Below are positions 16,588 to 28,038 of a stretch of 64,000 bases of DNA, piece by piece. Source of the stretch: Sphingobacterium arenae (lineage in GTDB: Bacteria; Bacteroidota; Bacteroidia; Sphingobacteriales; Sphingobacteriaceae); contig NZ_JACNYK010000004.1 of NCBI RefSeq assembly GCF_014692505.1, positions 186,001 through 250,000 of the forward strand. The letters run 5' to 3'. The position numbers were made by a program, and so were the translations under genes. The notes under the pieces were generated by a model. The model ran no database searches and was not told the DNA's origin. It saw only the letters and a list, made by a program, of their open reading frames with translations. How positions within the stretch are numbered: the first letter of the stretch is position 1; every line of letters starts with the position of its first letter.

Positions 16588-17712
16588 TTACCGCAATCCT
16601 TTCCACCAAGCTGTATTTGGTGCAATGCGGTCCATAAATACCAACTGGCCTATCTGAGGGGTAATGAGCTCAACATGGTTTTCCTGAGCGGCTTGGGTAA
16701 CCCTAATCAGCGGTTCATCCCATGGGTGGTTCGCTAACGGAAATTTTCCAGAATGAACAGGTATAAGCTGTGTTGCTTGCAAATCCTGTGCAGCTTTAAT
16801 AACTTCTTCAGGCATCATGTGTATGTAATGCCACATCTCGTTATACTGCCCGTTTTCTAGAATCACGAAATCAAAGGGGCCATATTGTTGTCCAATTTCT
16901 TTAAAGTGCTTACCATATCCACTATCACCTCCCAAAAACAATTTTTTAGACCCCTCCAAAACGAATGACGACCAAAGCGTCGTATTCCGTTTAAAAGTGC
17001 GTCCCGAAAAGTGTCTTGCTGTAGTAGAAGTAATTTGCATACCATCAAGTTTCACACTATCGCCCCAATACAATTCCGTAATCTGGTCAGCAGGGTATCC
17101 CCATTTTTCTAGATGTGCTCCTACGCCAAGCCCTGTGACGATATGTTTAACTTTATGTTTAAGTTTGATGAATGTATTATAATCTAGGTGATCCCAATGA
17201 TCATGCGTAATAAAAAGTATATCTATTTCAGGCATGTCCTGAACAGTGTATTCATACGTGCTATTAAAAGCACGCACGCTGACACGTACCGGTGTCGCGT
17301 ATTTGCTAAATACAGGGTCTACTAAAATTTTCTTTCCATCCAATTGGATAAAATACGAGGAATGCCCGAACCAAACGTAAACATTACTGTCTACAGGAAG
17401 CGTGTGTAAGTCACTTTTGACGACAGGGATGGAATCCTGAGGGATATTCCGCACCTTTTTTGCCAGAAAAAAGCCCCTAAACATATCCATGTAGGTAGTA
17501 CCCTCCGCCAAAGCTGGTGTATGTTCTAGGTTATCAAACGCACCATTTTTATAATTGGGCTTGCTTTCCATCAGCGCAAGACGATCCCCGGTAGCATCTG
17601 CACCGAAGCGATCATGTCGTAAGTATATAAGTCCACCGATAACGATCAGTATGATGAGGACAAGTATTATCTGCATACTTCGAATTAAAACTTTTTTCAT
17701 TGATGCAGTCAA
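16588..17712 (-). CDS. membrane-anchored metallo-beta-lactamase-fold hydrolase (UlaG/NAPE-PLD-like)
   Basis: The 374-residue protein has one N-terminal membrane helix (about residues 10-28) and then an MBL-fold domain. The metal motif is ITHDHWDHLDY (HxHxDH), with later ligands in TSTTARHFSGR and in LFLGGDSGYG. FGHSSYFIQLDGKKILVDPV is the usual opening of the UlaG/NAPE-PLD-like branch. Members hydrolyse phosphodiester or lactone substrates; the substrate here is unknown. It is probably anchored in the inner membrane with the catalytic domain outside. It is not clearly part of the thiamine operon that ends 46 bp upstream. Confidence 0.85.
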   Translation of the reverse strand: MTASMKKVLIRSMQIILVLIILIVIGGLIYLRHDRFGADATGDRLALMESKPNYKNGAFDNLEHTPALAEGTTYMDMFRGFFLAKKVRNIPQDSIPVVKSDLHTLPVDSNVYVWFGHSSYFIQLDGKKILVDPVFSKYATPVRVSVRAFNSTYEYTVQDMPEIDILFITHDHWDHLDYNTFIKLKHKVKHIVTGLGVGAHLEKWGYPADQITELYWGDSVKLDGMQITSTTARHFSGRTFKRNTTLWSSFVLEGSKKLFLGGDSGYGKHFKEIGQQYGPFDFVILENGQYNEMWHYIHMMPEEVIKAAQDLQATQLIPVHSGKFPLANHPWDEPLIRVTQAAQENHVELITPQIGQLVFMDRIAPNTAWWKGLR

Positions 17713-17757
17713 AATTAGCGGGAATATGTCTCATCTAAAAGTCAAAATCCGCAAATA

Positions 17758-18471
17758 TTAAAATGTAATTGTCATAAATTTCCAGTTTAATGTATCGACA
17801 ATAGTAAGCTGGTTGATTACTATGGGTAAGCCCGTAATCATTTTAAGTACCTGCATGGCCATCATTGTACCCACAATGCCCGGCAGTGGGCCTAATACAC
17901 CATGACGATCACAATTAGGCACGTCTTCGGGATTAGGAGCCTCTGGAAACAGATCGCGGAGATTTTTGCTACCTCTAAAATTAAAAACCGTAACTTGTCC
18001 TTCAAAAGCAAAAATACTCCCGTAAACCAATGGTTTATTTAACACTACACAGGCGTCGTTAACGATATAACGCGTCGTAAAATTATCGGAACCGTCCACC
18101 ACGATATCATAATCACGGATTAAATCTTGGACATTTTCTCTGTCTATTTTTTGACAGATCGGAATGAAGGTAATGTGGCTATTAAAATCTCTTATAAAAT
18201 CAGCAGCGCTCTCCGTCTTGGGTTGCCCAACCGTACTTTCGCGATGAATCACCTGCCTGTTGAGGTTATGTATTTCCACATCATCAAAATCAACTACGGC
18301 CAACGTACCCACACCAGCCGCAGCTAAATACTGAATAACCGGGCTACCCAGTCCACCTGCTCCGACCACAAGCACTTTGGCATTGCCGATATCCCGTTGC
18401 CCCTCTACGCCTATCTCCTCAATAAATATCTGTCTGCTGTAACGCTTAAACACATCGTTCGCTTGCATCAT
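17758..18471 (-). CDS. thiF: ThiS adenylyltransferase (ThiF/MoeB-type)
   Basis: The 237-residue E1-like protein has the nucleotide motif VVGAGGLGSPVIQYLAAAGVG and the active-site region NDACVVLNKPLVYGS. It activates the C-terminal GG of ThiS with ATP. It is the last gene of the thiamine operon, 10 bp after thiH. The CxxC zinc pair that many ThiF/MoeB proteins carry before the FP...PNC segment is absent (it reads RDLFP), and no second pair is visible at the short C-terminus; the cysteine in PNCDRHG is kept. MoeB or HesA function is an alternative, but context favours ThiF. Confidence 0.87.
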   Translation of the reverse strand: MMQANDVFKRYSRQIFIEEIGVEGQRDIGNAKVLVVGAGGLGSPVIQYLAAAGVGTLAVVDFDDVEIHNLNRQVIHRESTVGQPKTESAADFIRDFNSHITFIPICQKIDRENVQDLIRDYDIVVDGSDNFTTRYIVNDACVVLNKPLVYGSIFAFEGQVTVFNFRGSKNLRDLFPEAPNPEDVPNCDRHGVLGPLPGIVGTMMAMQVLKMITGLPIVINQLTIVDTLNWKFMTITF

Positions 18472-18481
18472 TTTTGTCGTT

Positions 18482-19591
18482 TTACCAATACGTATCCCAA
18501 TCCTTCATAACGGGTTCGTATCCTGCCTGATAAATAACCTTTCGCACTTCCTCCATACTACGCTCGTCGCTCGTTTCGAACTGTTCCAAAGATTGCGGAT
18601 CCACCACATATCCTCCTGGATTGGTTTTCGATGCCGCACTCATTGTCGTAGCACCCAGTGAAATGATATGATTTCGGAATTTTTCATTCTCCCGGGTCGA
18701 AATGGAAATCTCTAAATCTGCGTTCCAGATCCTATAGGCACAGATCAGCTGTAACAACTCCCGATCTTCCATGATAAAGTTGGGTTCTATAATACCTTCT
18801 GCCGGGCGCAAACGCGGAAAAGAAACAGAATATTTCGTCTGCCAATACGTTTTCTGTAGGTAATCGATATGCAGCGCATTGAAGAAACTATCTACCCGCC
18901 AATCTTCTAAACCCAATAAAACACCCAGACCTATTTTATGCAACCCCGCCTGCCCTATCCTATCGGGTGTATCCATACGGAATGCAAAGTTTGATTTTTT
19001 ACCTTTCGGATGATAACGCTTATATACCTCTTCATGGTAAGTTTCCTGATATACCAGCACAGCGTGCACACCAGCCTGGTGTACCGCTTCGTATTCTTCT
19101 AACGATAAGGGTTGTACTTCGATGGAGATATTTGCAAAATGAGGACGTAATAGCTTTATCGCTTTGAGAAAATAATCTATACCCACTGTTTTATTGGCTT
19201 CGCCACTAACTAAAAGGACATGATTTACTCCCATGGCTTTCAGCACAGCAGCCTCTTGCATAATCTCCATAGCGCTCAATGTTCTGCGCTTGATTTGGTT
19301 ATCCATGCTAAAGCCGCAATACGTACAGATATTCTGACATTCATTACTCAGGTATAAAGGTGCATACAGCTGTATGGTTTTTCCAAATCTCTTTTGGGTA
19401 AGCTGCTGTGTAAGCTTGGCCATCTCTTCCAACAAATCGCTCGCAGCAGGTGATAACAGCACCAAAAAATCATCTATCGTCTTTTTAGTCTTATAGAGAC
19501 TCCGCTTTACATCAGCCTCGCTAACACCATAGATCCGATCCTGAACCGAATGCCAATTATAATGAAGAAAGGTATTCTCGAATGATTTCAT
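18482..19591 (-). CDS. thiH: 2-iminoacetate synthase (radical SAM)
   Basis: The 369-residue protein has the radical SAM cluster in NECQNICTYCGFS at about residue 85 and the family segment SFPRLRPAEG near residue 250. ThiH cleaves tyrosine to give dehydroglycine for thiazole formation, the route used where glycine oxidase ThiO is absent. No thiO is seen here. It lies between thiG (11-bp gap) and thiF in the operon and is of full length. Confidence 0.94.
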   Translation of the reverse strand: MKSFENTFLHYNWHSVQDRIYGVSEADVKRSLYKTKKTIDDFLVLLSPAASDLLEEMAKLTQQLTQKRFGKTIQLYAPLYLSNECQNICTYCGFSMDNQIKRRTLSAMEIMQEAAVLKAMGVNHVLLVSGEANKTVGIDYFLKAIKLLRPHFANISIEVQPLSLEEYEAVHQAGVHAVLVYQETYHEEVYKRYHPKGKKSNFAFRMDTPDRIGQAGLHKIGLGVLLGLEDWRVDSFFNALHIDYLQKTYWQTKYSVSFPRLRPAEGIIEPNFIMEDRELLQLICAYRIWNADLEISISTRENEKFRNHIISLGATTMSAASKTNPGGYVVDPQSLEQFETSDERSMEEVRKVIYQAGYEPVMKDWDTYW

Positions 19592-19602
19592 GTTTTCGTA
19601 AT

Positions 19603-20373
19603 TTAATCCAATAAAAAGTCCGTCAGAGGACTTGACGCTACCGCAGTCGAACTGGAGCTTGCCAAACCCGCTTCATAAGCCCTTCGTCCAGCAACGACCG
19701 CTTCTTTAAATGCAACAGCCATCGCAGTCGGATCATTTGCAACCGCAATGGCGGTATTGACCAGAACCGCGTCCGCCCCTATTTCCATTGCTTTTGCCGC
19801 ATCCGACGGTGCGCCGATACCTGCGTCGACGATGACAGGAACATTGCTCTGTTCAATGATAATTCCCAAAAAATCCAAGGTTAACAAGCCTTTGTTACTG
19901 CCAATAGGAGCACCCAATGGCATCACGACAGCTGTACCCGCCTCTTCCAATCGTTTGCACAATACAGGATCGGCGTGAATATAAGGCATCACCACAAAAC
20001 CATCTTTTGCCAATAGTTCTGTAGCCCGGAGCGTCTCTATTGGATCAGGCAGTAGATACCGGGGATCAGGGTGAATTTCCAGTTTCACCCAGTTGGTTTC
20101 TAAAGCTTCTCTGGCCAATTGTGCTGCTAGGACAGCTTCTTCCGCATTTCTCGCACCGGATGTATTTGGCAGGAGATTAACACCAGGAATGTGCAATGCC
20201 TGTAGCAAATCATCCGAATTTGATTGTAAATCCACCCGTTTCAAAGCCATTGTTACTAATTCCGATTCAGAGCTACGGATCGCTTCCGTCATTTCTTCTA
20301 ACTTGCCAAATTTTCCTGTTCCCAAAAAAAGTCTGGATTTAAATATTTTGTCTGCTATGATAAGTTCGCGCAT
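19603..20373 (-). CDS. thiG: thiazole synthase
   Basis: The 256-residue TIM-barrel protein shows [12 protein letters not shown] at the start and [16 protein letters not shown]. It also has [16 protein letters not shown] (the lysine region that forms the Schiff base with deoxyxylulose phosphate) and [31 protein letters not shown]. It builds the thiazole ring from deoxyxylulose-5-phosphate, dehydroglycine and ThiS thiocarboxylate. Its start overlaps the end of thiE by 19 bp. Confidence 0.95.
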   Translation of the reverse strand: MRELIIADKIFKSRLFLGTGKFGKLEEMTEAIRSSESELVTMALKRVDLQSNSDDLLQALHIPGVNLLPNTSGARNAEEAVLAAQLAREALETNWVKLEIHPDPRYLLPDPIETLRATELLAKDGFVVMPYIHADPVLCKRLEEAGTAVVMPLGAPIGSNKGLLTLDFLGIIIEQSNVPVIVDAGIGAPSDAAKAMEIGADAVLVNTAIAVANDPTAMAVAFKEAVVAGRRAYEAGLASSSSTAVASSPLTDFLLD

Positions 20374-20987
20374 GATAATAATTTTTTAAATTCCGAAATA
20401 ATCGCGGGGGTATCGGTGATCGTTTTAGAAACCGCGACACCATAAAGTCCTTCCTCAAGCAATAGGGGGATATCATCCAGTCCAACTCCTCCAATGGCAT
20501 AGATCGCCGGAATAACGATACGATGTTCATTTAGATGGAGGAGGATCTTCCTGTAACCTTCTATACCTAAAACTGGACTCAATTTCTCCTTCGTATCTGT
20601 TATGCGGTAGGGCCCTAAACCAATATAATCACAACCTTCGTCAATCCTTTGTATGACATCCGCAATCGTATTTGCGGTACCACCGATAATTTTGCCTTGC
20701 CCTAATGTCCTCCTTGCTTTTTCGATCTTTTCGTCGTCCAAACCAAGATGCACACCATCCGCATCGACCTCTTTGGCAATGGCAATGCTATCATTAATAA
20801 TACAAATAGCTTGATACTTCTCACATTGCTGTTTTACCCTTTCTGCAAGCCTAAGGCGCTGTCTATCGGTTACATTTTTCCAACGAAGCTGAATCCAATC
20901 AGCACCATAGTCCAACGCCCGGCGGATATGGTCATATTGGTCCGCGTCTGTCGCACCTTGTGATATATATTGTAGTTTACTCCGCAT
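20355..20987 (-). CDS. thiE: thiamine-phosphate synthase
   Basis: The 210-residue protein shows the ThiE TIM-barrel motifs. These are WIQLRWKN for the pyrophosphate site, [29 protein letters not shown], the segment [15 protein letters not shown], and the C-terminal [12 protein letters not shown]. It joins HMP-pyrophosphate to thiazole phosphate. It overlaps thiD by 11 bp. A second ThiE-like gene lies upstream in the same operon (21713-22300); this copy has the better-preserved motifs and is the likelier true synthase. Confidence 0.92.
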   Translation of the reverse strand: MRSKLQYISQGATDADQYDHIRRALDYGADWIQLRWKNVTDRQRLRLAERVKQQCEKYQAICIINDSIAIAKEVDADGVHLGLDDEKIEKARRTLGQGKIIGGTANTIADVIQRIDEGCDYIGLGPYRITDTKEKLSPVLGIEGYRKILLHLNEHRIVIPAIYAIGGVGLDDIPLLLEEGLYGVAVSKTITDTPAIISEFKKLLSCANLS

Positions 20988-21712
20988 GATAATGAAATCC
21001 CAATAAGGAGGGATGGCTGTTTAAAAATTGTTCTATATAAGTTTTAGCTTGACGACAAGCCTCTTCGAGCCCGCTGCCACATGCGATGTGAGCAGCAATA
21101 GCCGAGGAAAACACACAACCGGAGCCGTGCTTTGGATAAATCCTGTCCACTTGCGGATGAAAATCCGTAGCGCGCCCCATCTGTATTAAACAGTCCACCC
21201 CCTTCTGGTCTTTCCGATGTCCACCTTTAATAAGGAGTGCATTTGGAAAATAGTCTTTCAACAACTGTTCTAAAATTTGGTACTCCTCAAAATTGGGTGT
21301 AAGGAGATCAATTTTATGAATGATCCCTTTGAGTAATTCCATCTCATCTGCTTTAAAAAATGTGAAGCCCGATGAGCTTTTGAGAACGGGATCCCAGATA
21401 ACAAAAACCTCTGGGTTACACGCATACACCGATGTCAAAATAGCGGCTAAAAATGTCGTATCTCTTACAATGCCTATCTTCACAACGGAGATCATATAAC
21501 GTTGCATCAGTTCTTTGATACCTTTTTGAACCACATCGATGTCTGCCCAAATGATCGTAGAAAATGTGTCTTCCGTCTGCACCGTATTTGCCGTAAGCAC
21601 AGCCATTCCGCGCACATGAAGTTGTTCGAAAGTCTTTATATCGGCTAAGACACCCGCGCCTCCGCAAGGATCAAAACCGGCAATACTTAATACGATGGGT
21701 TTCTCTTTTTGC

Positions 21713-21720
<8 letters not shown>
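20977..21720 (-). CDS. thiD: hydroxymethylpyrimidine/phosphomethylpyrimidine kinase
   Basis: The reading frame extends upstream to 21780, but MDKQKEKPIVLSIAGFDPCG beginning at 21720 is the family-like start, so the protein has 247 residues. The ribokinase-fold motifs include SIAGFDPCGGAGVLADIKTF, DPVLKSSSG and KHGSGCVFSSAIAAHIA (anion hole and catalytic Asp region altered to GSGC). It phosphorylates HMP twice. The start overlaps the upstream ThiE/TenI-like gene by 8 bp. Confidence 0.92.
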
Positions 21721-24138
<2,418 letters not shown>

Positions 24139-24345
24139 TTAACCGCCTTGTGTAGCGGTAATGATAAGAATAGAGTCTCTGTCTTGTAATACAGTAGAGG
24201 CCCATTGCGTTTTGGGCACAACCTGGTTATTAACTGCTACAGCAATACCTTTGGATTTCCTCGAGGTTTCCAAATACATTAACTCTGCGAGCGAAGCAGG
24301 AGCTTCTTCGAAAAACTTCTGTTGATGATTGATGATAAGTTCCAT
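24139..24345 (-). CDS. thiS: sulfur carrier protein
   Basis: The 68-residue ubiquitin-like protein ends ITATQGG. The final GG is the thiocarboxylate site activated by ThiF. GIAVAVNNQVVPKTQW is the family core. It is the first gene after the TPP riboswitch, and the other thiamine genes follow on the same strand. Confidence 0.93.
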   Translation of the reverse strand: MELIINHQQKFFEEAPASLAELMYLETSRKSKGIAVAVNNQVVPKTQWASTVLQDRDSILIITATQGG

Positions 24346-24424
24346 TCCTATGAAAGATTTTATGTGATAAATAAAACTTTAGGAATGGCTACGTCAATGC
24401 GGAACGCATCAGTGAAGACATCTT

Positions 24425-24506
24425 ACTTTTCCCTACGCCAGTATGATCCGGATCAGGTTCAAAGGGTGAAATCTCAGTCTGCAAAACACGCAGACACCCC
24501 TAAAGT
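24425..24506 (-). promoter_or_regulatory. TPP (THI-element) riboswitch
   Basis: On the minus strand the element begins ACTTTAGGGGTGTCTG. It continues with ACTGAGA, then ACCCTTTGAACCTGATC, and closes with ACTGGCGTAGGGAAAAGT. CTGAGA and ACCTGATC-GCGTAGGGA are the conserved TPP-binding cores, and ACTTT/AAAGT closes P1. It lies about 80 bp before thiS and should lower expression of the whole thi operon when TPP is plentiful. Confidence 0.96.
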
Positions 24507-24512
24507 GTGCGA

Positions 24513-24520
24513 CTAAGATA
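24513..24520 (-). promoter_or_regulatory. candidate -7 element of the thi operon
   Basis: The minus strand reads TATCTTAG, one base from TAnnTTTG, and would start transcription right at the riboswitch 5' end. The gap to the preceding gene is only 23 bp, so the rest of the promoter must lie in the end of that gene. No good -33 box was seen. Confidence 0.35.
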
Positions 24521-24529
24521 GTATTTTTT

Positions 24530-27500
24530 TTATTCGAAACCTAATATACCCAGCAAGTCGTGTTTTGATACACGATCTAAAAATAGCTTATCTGTCTTAA
24601 TTAACGTTTGCGCTAGCTTATTCTTTTTCTTTTGCAAGTGCATCATTTTTTCCTCAACCGTATCCCTGCAAATTAGTCGAACAGCCACTACATTTTTCTG
24701 CTGACCAATACGATGGCTACGGTCAATTGCTTGATTTTCTATGGCTGGATTCCACCATGGGTCAATTAGATAAACATAATCCGCTTCGGTCAGATTAAGC
24801 CCCACGCCGCCAGCTTTCAAGCTAATGAGAAAAACACGAATATTTTCGTCTGTCTGAAAATGATGTACCTGTGTTTCTCTATCTTTGGTTTGTCCGGTCA
24901 AGTAAGCAAACGGCATAGCTTTATGTTCAAGTTCTACCTTGATCAAATCGAGCATTCCCACGAACTGAGAGAAAATCAAAATTTTATGCTCTTTCGATTG
25001 GTTTTCGATTTGCTTCATCAGCACTTCAATTTTCACAGCATTCTCGCCCGAATGCCCTTCCTTAAGCAATATAGGTGAGTTACAAATCTGCCGTAACTTC
25101 GTTAATCCCGTCAATACATGCATGCTATTTTTACGAATTTCGGCTTCATCCGTTGCCGAGATAAACTCGCGTAACTCCCGTTCATAGACATCGTAAACCC
25201 GACGTTGTTCTGCGTTCATTTCGCAATAAATAATCATCTCCGTTTTATCTGGCAGTTCCTTTGCAACTTGCCTTTTCGTTCGGCGTAATATAAAGGGCTT
25301 TATTTTCTCCTGTAGCTCTATAGCGCGTTTACCGTATTCAAACTGATCAATCGGGCGGGCATACGTATCTCTAAAATATTGCTTATTTCCCAATAATCCC
25401 GGACAAGCAAAAGAAAGCTGCCCATAAAGATCAAAGGTATTATTTTCAACAGGCGTTCCTGTCACAACGATTTTATTGCGCGACTGCAACAATCGGGCAG
25501 CCTTATACCGCTCCGAATGGGGATTCTTAATAGCCTGAGATTCATCCAAAAAGACATAATTAAAATAAAAGTCTTTCAGAAAACGGATATCAGACAGCAG
25601 CATACCGTAACTCGTCAACACGACCTCATATTGGTGCATCGTCTCCCCCGTTCTATCTCGTTCTATGCCGTAATGCAATAGTGTTTTTATAGAGGGCGCA
25701 AATTTAGACAATTCTTGCTGCCAGTTGAATAGCAAGGAGGTCGGTACAATAATCAAATTCGTCTTATGGCCATATTTTTCCCGTTGCGTTAAGATAAAAG
25801 CGATAATTTGCAAGGTTTTTCCCAACCCCATATCGTCCGCTAAGCATCCCCCAAAATTAAAGTTATCCAAAAAGTTTAGCCATTTCAATCCCTCCTTCTG
25901 ATAGTCTCGTAATTTCGCATGCAACGTAGCCGGTATCGAAACATCTGGAACGCCTTTGTACGCTGCAAACTGTTCTTGAAAAGCGTTAATTTCCGTCTGA
26001 ACTTCCGTGCTCAACACCTCTTTTTCAAATAGGTTTGTTATTTCTGAAAAGTTTATTTTAGGAATTTTCAACAGCTCGTTATCGATCTCTCCCCATTGAA
26101 AATAACGCGAAATTTTGGTCATCCATTCGTCCGGCAATATGCCCAACGTACCATCATCCAACTGCACAAATTTACTTTTGTTGCGGATAGCGCGGTGTAC
26201 TTGTTTTAAACTGGCGCTATTTTTCCCGAAACGCACCTTTAATTTAGCATTAAACCAATCTATACCACTAATCAACTCTATGGTTATCTTTGCCCGATGG
26301 GAATTTAATTTATTATGTTGAAGTTCATTAAATCCCAATATTTTAACACCCTCTCTACGCCACACTTCAAAGGCTTTCAAAAACCAAGCTTCATCCAGAA
26401 ACTCATCTTTATGTAAATAGAAATATTCATGCTCTTTCATTTGCTCGCGGAAATGAGGATGTTGGCGCACAACCAGCGAAGTGAGACGTTCTTCCGCATT
26501 CTTATTGCGGTCGATTTTAAATGGGTTACCATTTTGATCAATGTCAAGCAGCTGTTTCCTAGAATATATCGGAATCTCTGTAGAACCGTATTTCATCACC
26601 GGTGTAATCGATATGTAACTACCTTCCTGCTGTAGATATAGGATAGGTTCCATCTGAAAGTTTCTTTCTGCCAATTGTATCGGCGTCGCGACATGGATAT
26701 AACTATAATCAACATGGAGTAATTCCTCCAGTGGAGCAAGTACCGTTTGAAAGAATTCGTCATATTTCGAGGCATGTACCAGCAGCGTCTCGTTATTTGA
26801 TTTAAAGAACTTCATTACCCGAAGCGTGTCCGGATGGTCTACGAAATAGAAAACCTGATGATGGTAAACAAAATAGTTATGCCGAATAACCATATCCTGA
26901 AACGGAAGTGATGCGTCATTAAATTGTAATTCCCCTGTGACCTCATAAAACGGTTCCTTCTTTAATACCCTCAACCGTATTTCCGCTTTCAGCACCTCCA
27001 ATTCGATAAGCAATAAAGATTTCGCCGTGACCGTTTCCGAAATCGCCCGATCGTGGTAATAAACCTCCAAATCCAAAGGATTTTTGACAATCCGTTTTAA
27101 TGCTTCCAGTTCAGCTGCCGTATGATCTTCATCGTAAGTTTGTTGAAAACGCATAAGAGCAGTGTAGAATTTGATTTCCTCGGGATCATCCGCTTTCCAA
27201 ACAAGCTTTACCGGATCGATATTCGTTATTGGGTTTTTAACTTTACCCACTTTTGTACGATCAGCTTCCATCAATAAAAAGTTCAGCTGTTGGTAATAAC
27301 GATGCCGAGCAATTACTAATATCGGCTTTTTAAGGACTACCTTTTCCTTCAATTTTTCCAAAACAGATAGCCGCCCCGGTATCAGATTTTTTGTGAGAAG
27401 CTGATCATCCATAGGAAGTAACTCTTTAATCCGGGTTTCGATGCGCAGCTTTCCTTCCCTGTGGATAACCTGAAAATAGCTATCAAGATGAGGTTCATTT

Positions 27501-27877
27501 TCTAGCCCATAACGCTTTGCCTGCGCTAATAGGGTTTTGTATCGAAGTGTCTTATCAAAAAAAATACGGTAGTCTTTTCGTTCCAGAATACCATAGATAA
27601 TTTCGGCCTGATGCTCGCAAAACATAACATGCGCATGTCCACACCCGCAGGAAGAAACAATAGCACTCCCAACCTGGCTCACCACCACCTCCGGAAATCC
27701 TATAGCAGTAATTTTCGTGAATACACCTGCATCTAACTCCAGGGATATCACAGATATATCTTGAAAATCCCGCTGATCTATAAAATTCCCATTTGGAGTA
27801 TGGTTGAGCAGTTCAAACACAGAAAGACTTTCGATGTTTGTATGAACTAATGTATACGCTTTTGGTGATTCTGCCAT
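24530..27877 (-). CDS. SNF2-family helicase with SWIM zinc finger
   Basis: The 1115-residue protein has an N-terminal SWIM-type zinc motif (SSCGCGHAHVMFCEHQAEII, about residues 75-95) and a long middle region. A C-terminal SNF2 ATPase spans about residue 640 to the end. Visible motifs are ADDMGLGKTLQ (Walker A), FLDESQAIKNP (DEAH-like), VTGTPVENN, and in the second lobe LISLKAGGVGLNLTEADYV and DPWWNPAIENQAIDRSHRIGQ. It should be a DNA-dependent ATPase that moves along or remodels DNA-protein complexes. The cellular role of bacterial members is not known. No methylase or nuclease partner lies nearby. Confidence 0.93.
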   Translation of the reverse strand: MAESPKAYTLVHTNIESLSVFELLNHTPNGNFIDQRDFQDISVISLELDAGVFTKITAIGFPEVVVSQVGSAIVSSCGCGHAHVMFCEHQAEIIYGILERKDYRIFFDKTLRYKTLLAQAKRYGLENEPHLDSYFQVIHREGKLRIETRIKELLPMDDQLLTKNLIPGRLSVLEKLKEKVVLKKPILVIARHRYYQQLNFLLMEADRTKVGKVKNPITNIDPVKLVWKADDPEEIKFYTALMRFQQTYDEDHTAAELEALKRIVKNPLDLEVYYHDRAISETVTAKSLLLIELEVLKAEIRLRVLKKEPFYEVTGELQFNDASLPFQDMVIRHNYFVYHHQVFYFVDHPDTLRVMKFFKSNNETLLVHASKYDEFFQTVLAPLEELLHVDYSYIHVATPIQLAERNFQMEPILYLQQEGSYISITPVMKYGSTEIPIYSRKQLLDIDQNGNPFKIDRNKNAEERLTSLVVRQHPHFREQMKEHEYFYLHKDEFLDEAWFLKAFEVWRREGVKILGFNELQHNKLNSHRAKITIELISGIDWFNAKLKVRFGKNSASLKQVHRAIRNKSKFVQLDDGTLGILPDEWMTKISRYFQWGEIDNELLKIPKINFSEITNLFEKEVLSTEVQTEINAFQEQFAAYKGVPDVSIPATLHAKLRDYQKEGLKWLNFLDNFNFGGCLADDMGLGKTLQIIAFILTQREKYGHKTNLIIVPTSLLFNWQQELSKFAPSIKTLLHYGIERDRTGETMHQYEVVLTSYGMLLSDIRFLKDFYFNYVFLDESQAIKNPHSERYKAARLLQSRNKIVVTGTPVENNTFDLYGQLSFACPGLLGNKQYFRDTYARPIDQFEYGKRAIELQEKIKPFILRRTKRQVAKELPDKTEMIIYCEMNAEQRRVYDVYERELREFISATDEAEIRKNSMHVLTGLTKLRQICNSPILLKEGHSGENAVKIEVLMKQIENQSKEHKILIFSQFVGMLDLIKVELEHKAMPFAYLTGQTKDRETQVHHFQTDENIRVFLISLKAGGVGLNLTEADYVYLIDPWWNPAIENQAIDRSHRIGQQKNVVAVRLICRDTVEEKMMHLQKKKNKLAQTLIKTDKLFLDRVSKHDLLGILGFE

Positions 27878-27993
27878 GGAAATACAAATGAACTATATTT
27901 TGAATAAGTTAGCAAATTTCCACAAAAGAGATAACTGCTCATAGATTAAAAAAACCATCGAATCTTGTTATTAGTAATGTTAGGATATTATCG

Positions 27994-28001
27994 TAATTTT
28001 G
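27994..28001 (+). promoter_or_regulatory. -7 element of the Bcr/CflA gene
   Basis: TAATTTTG fits TAnnTTTG exactly and lies 37 bp before the start codon. A TTG at 27965-27967 is 26 bp upstream, a little too far for a standard -33 box. Confidence 0.45.
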
Positions 28002-28038
28002 TACCGACATTACCCCACAACAAACAGACGTTCCAAAC

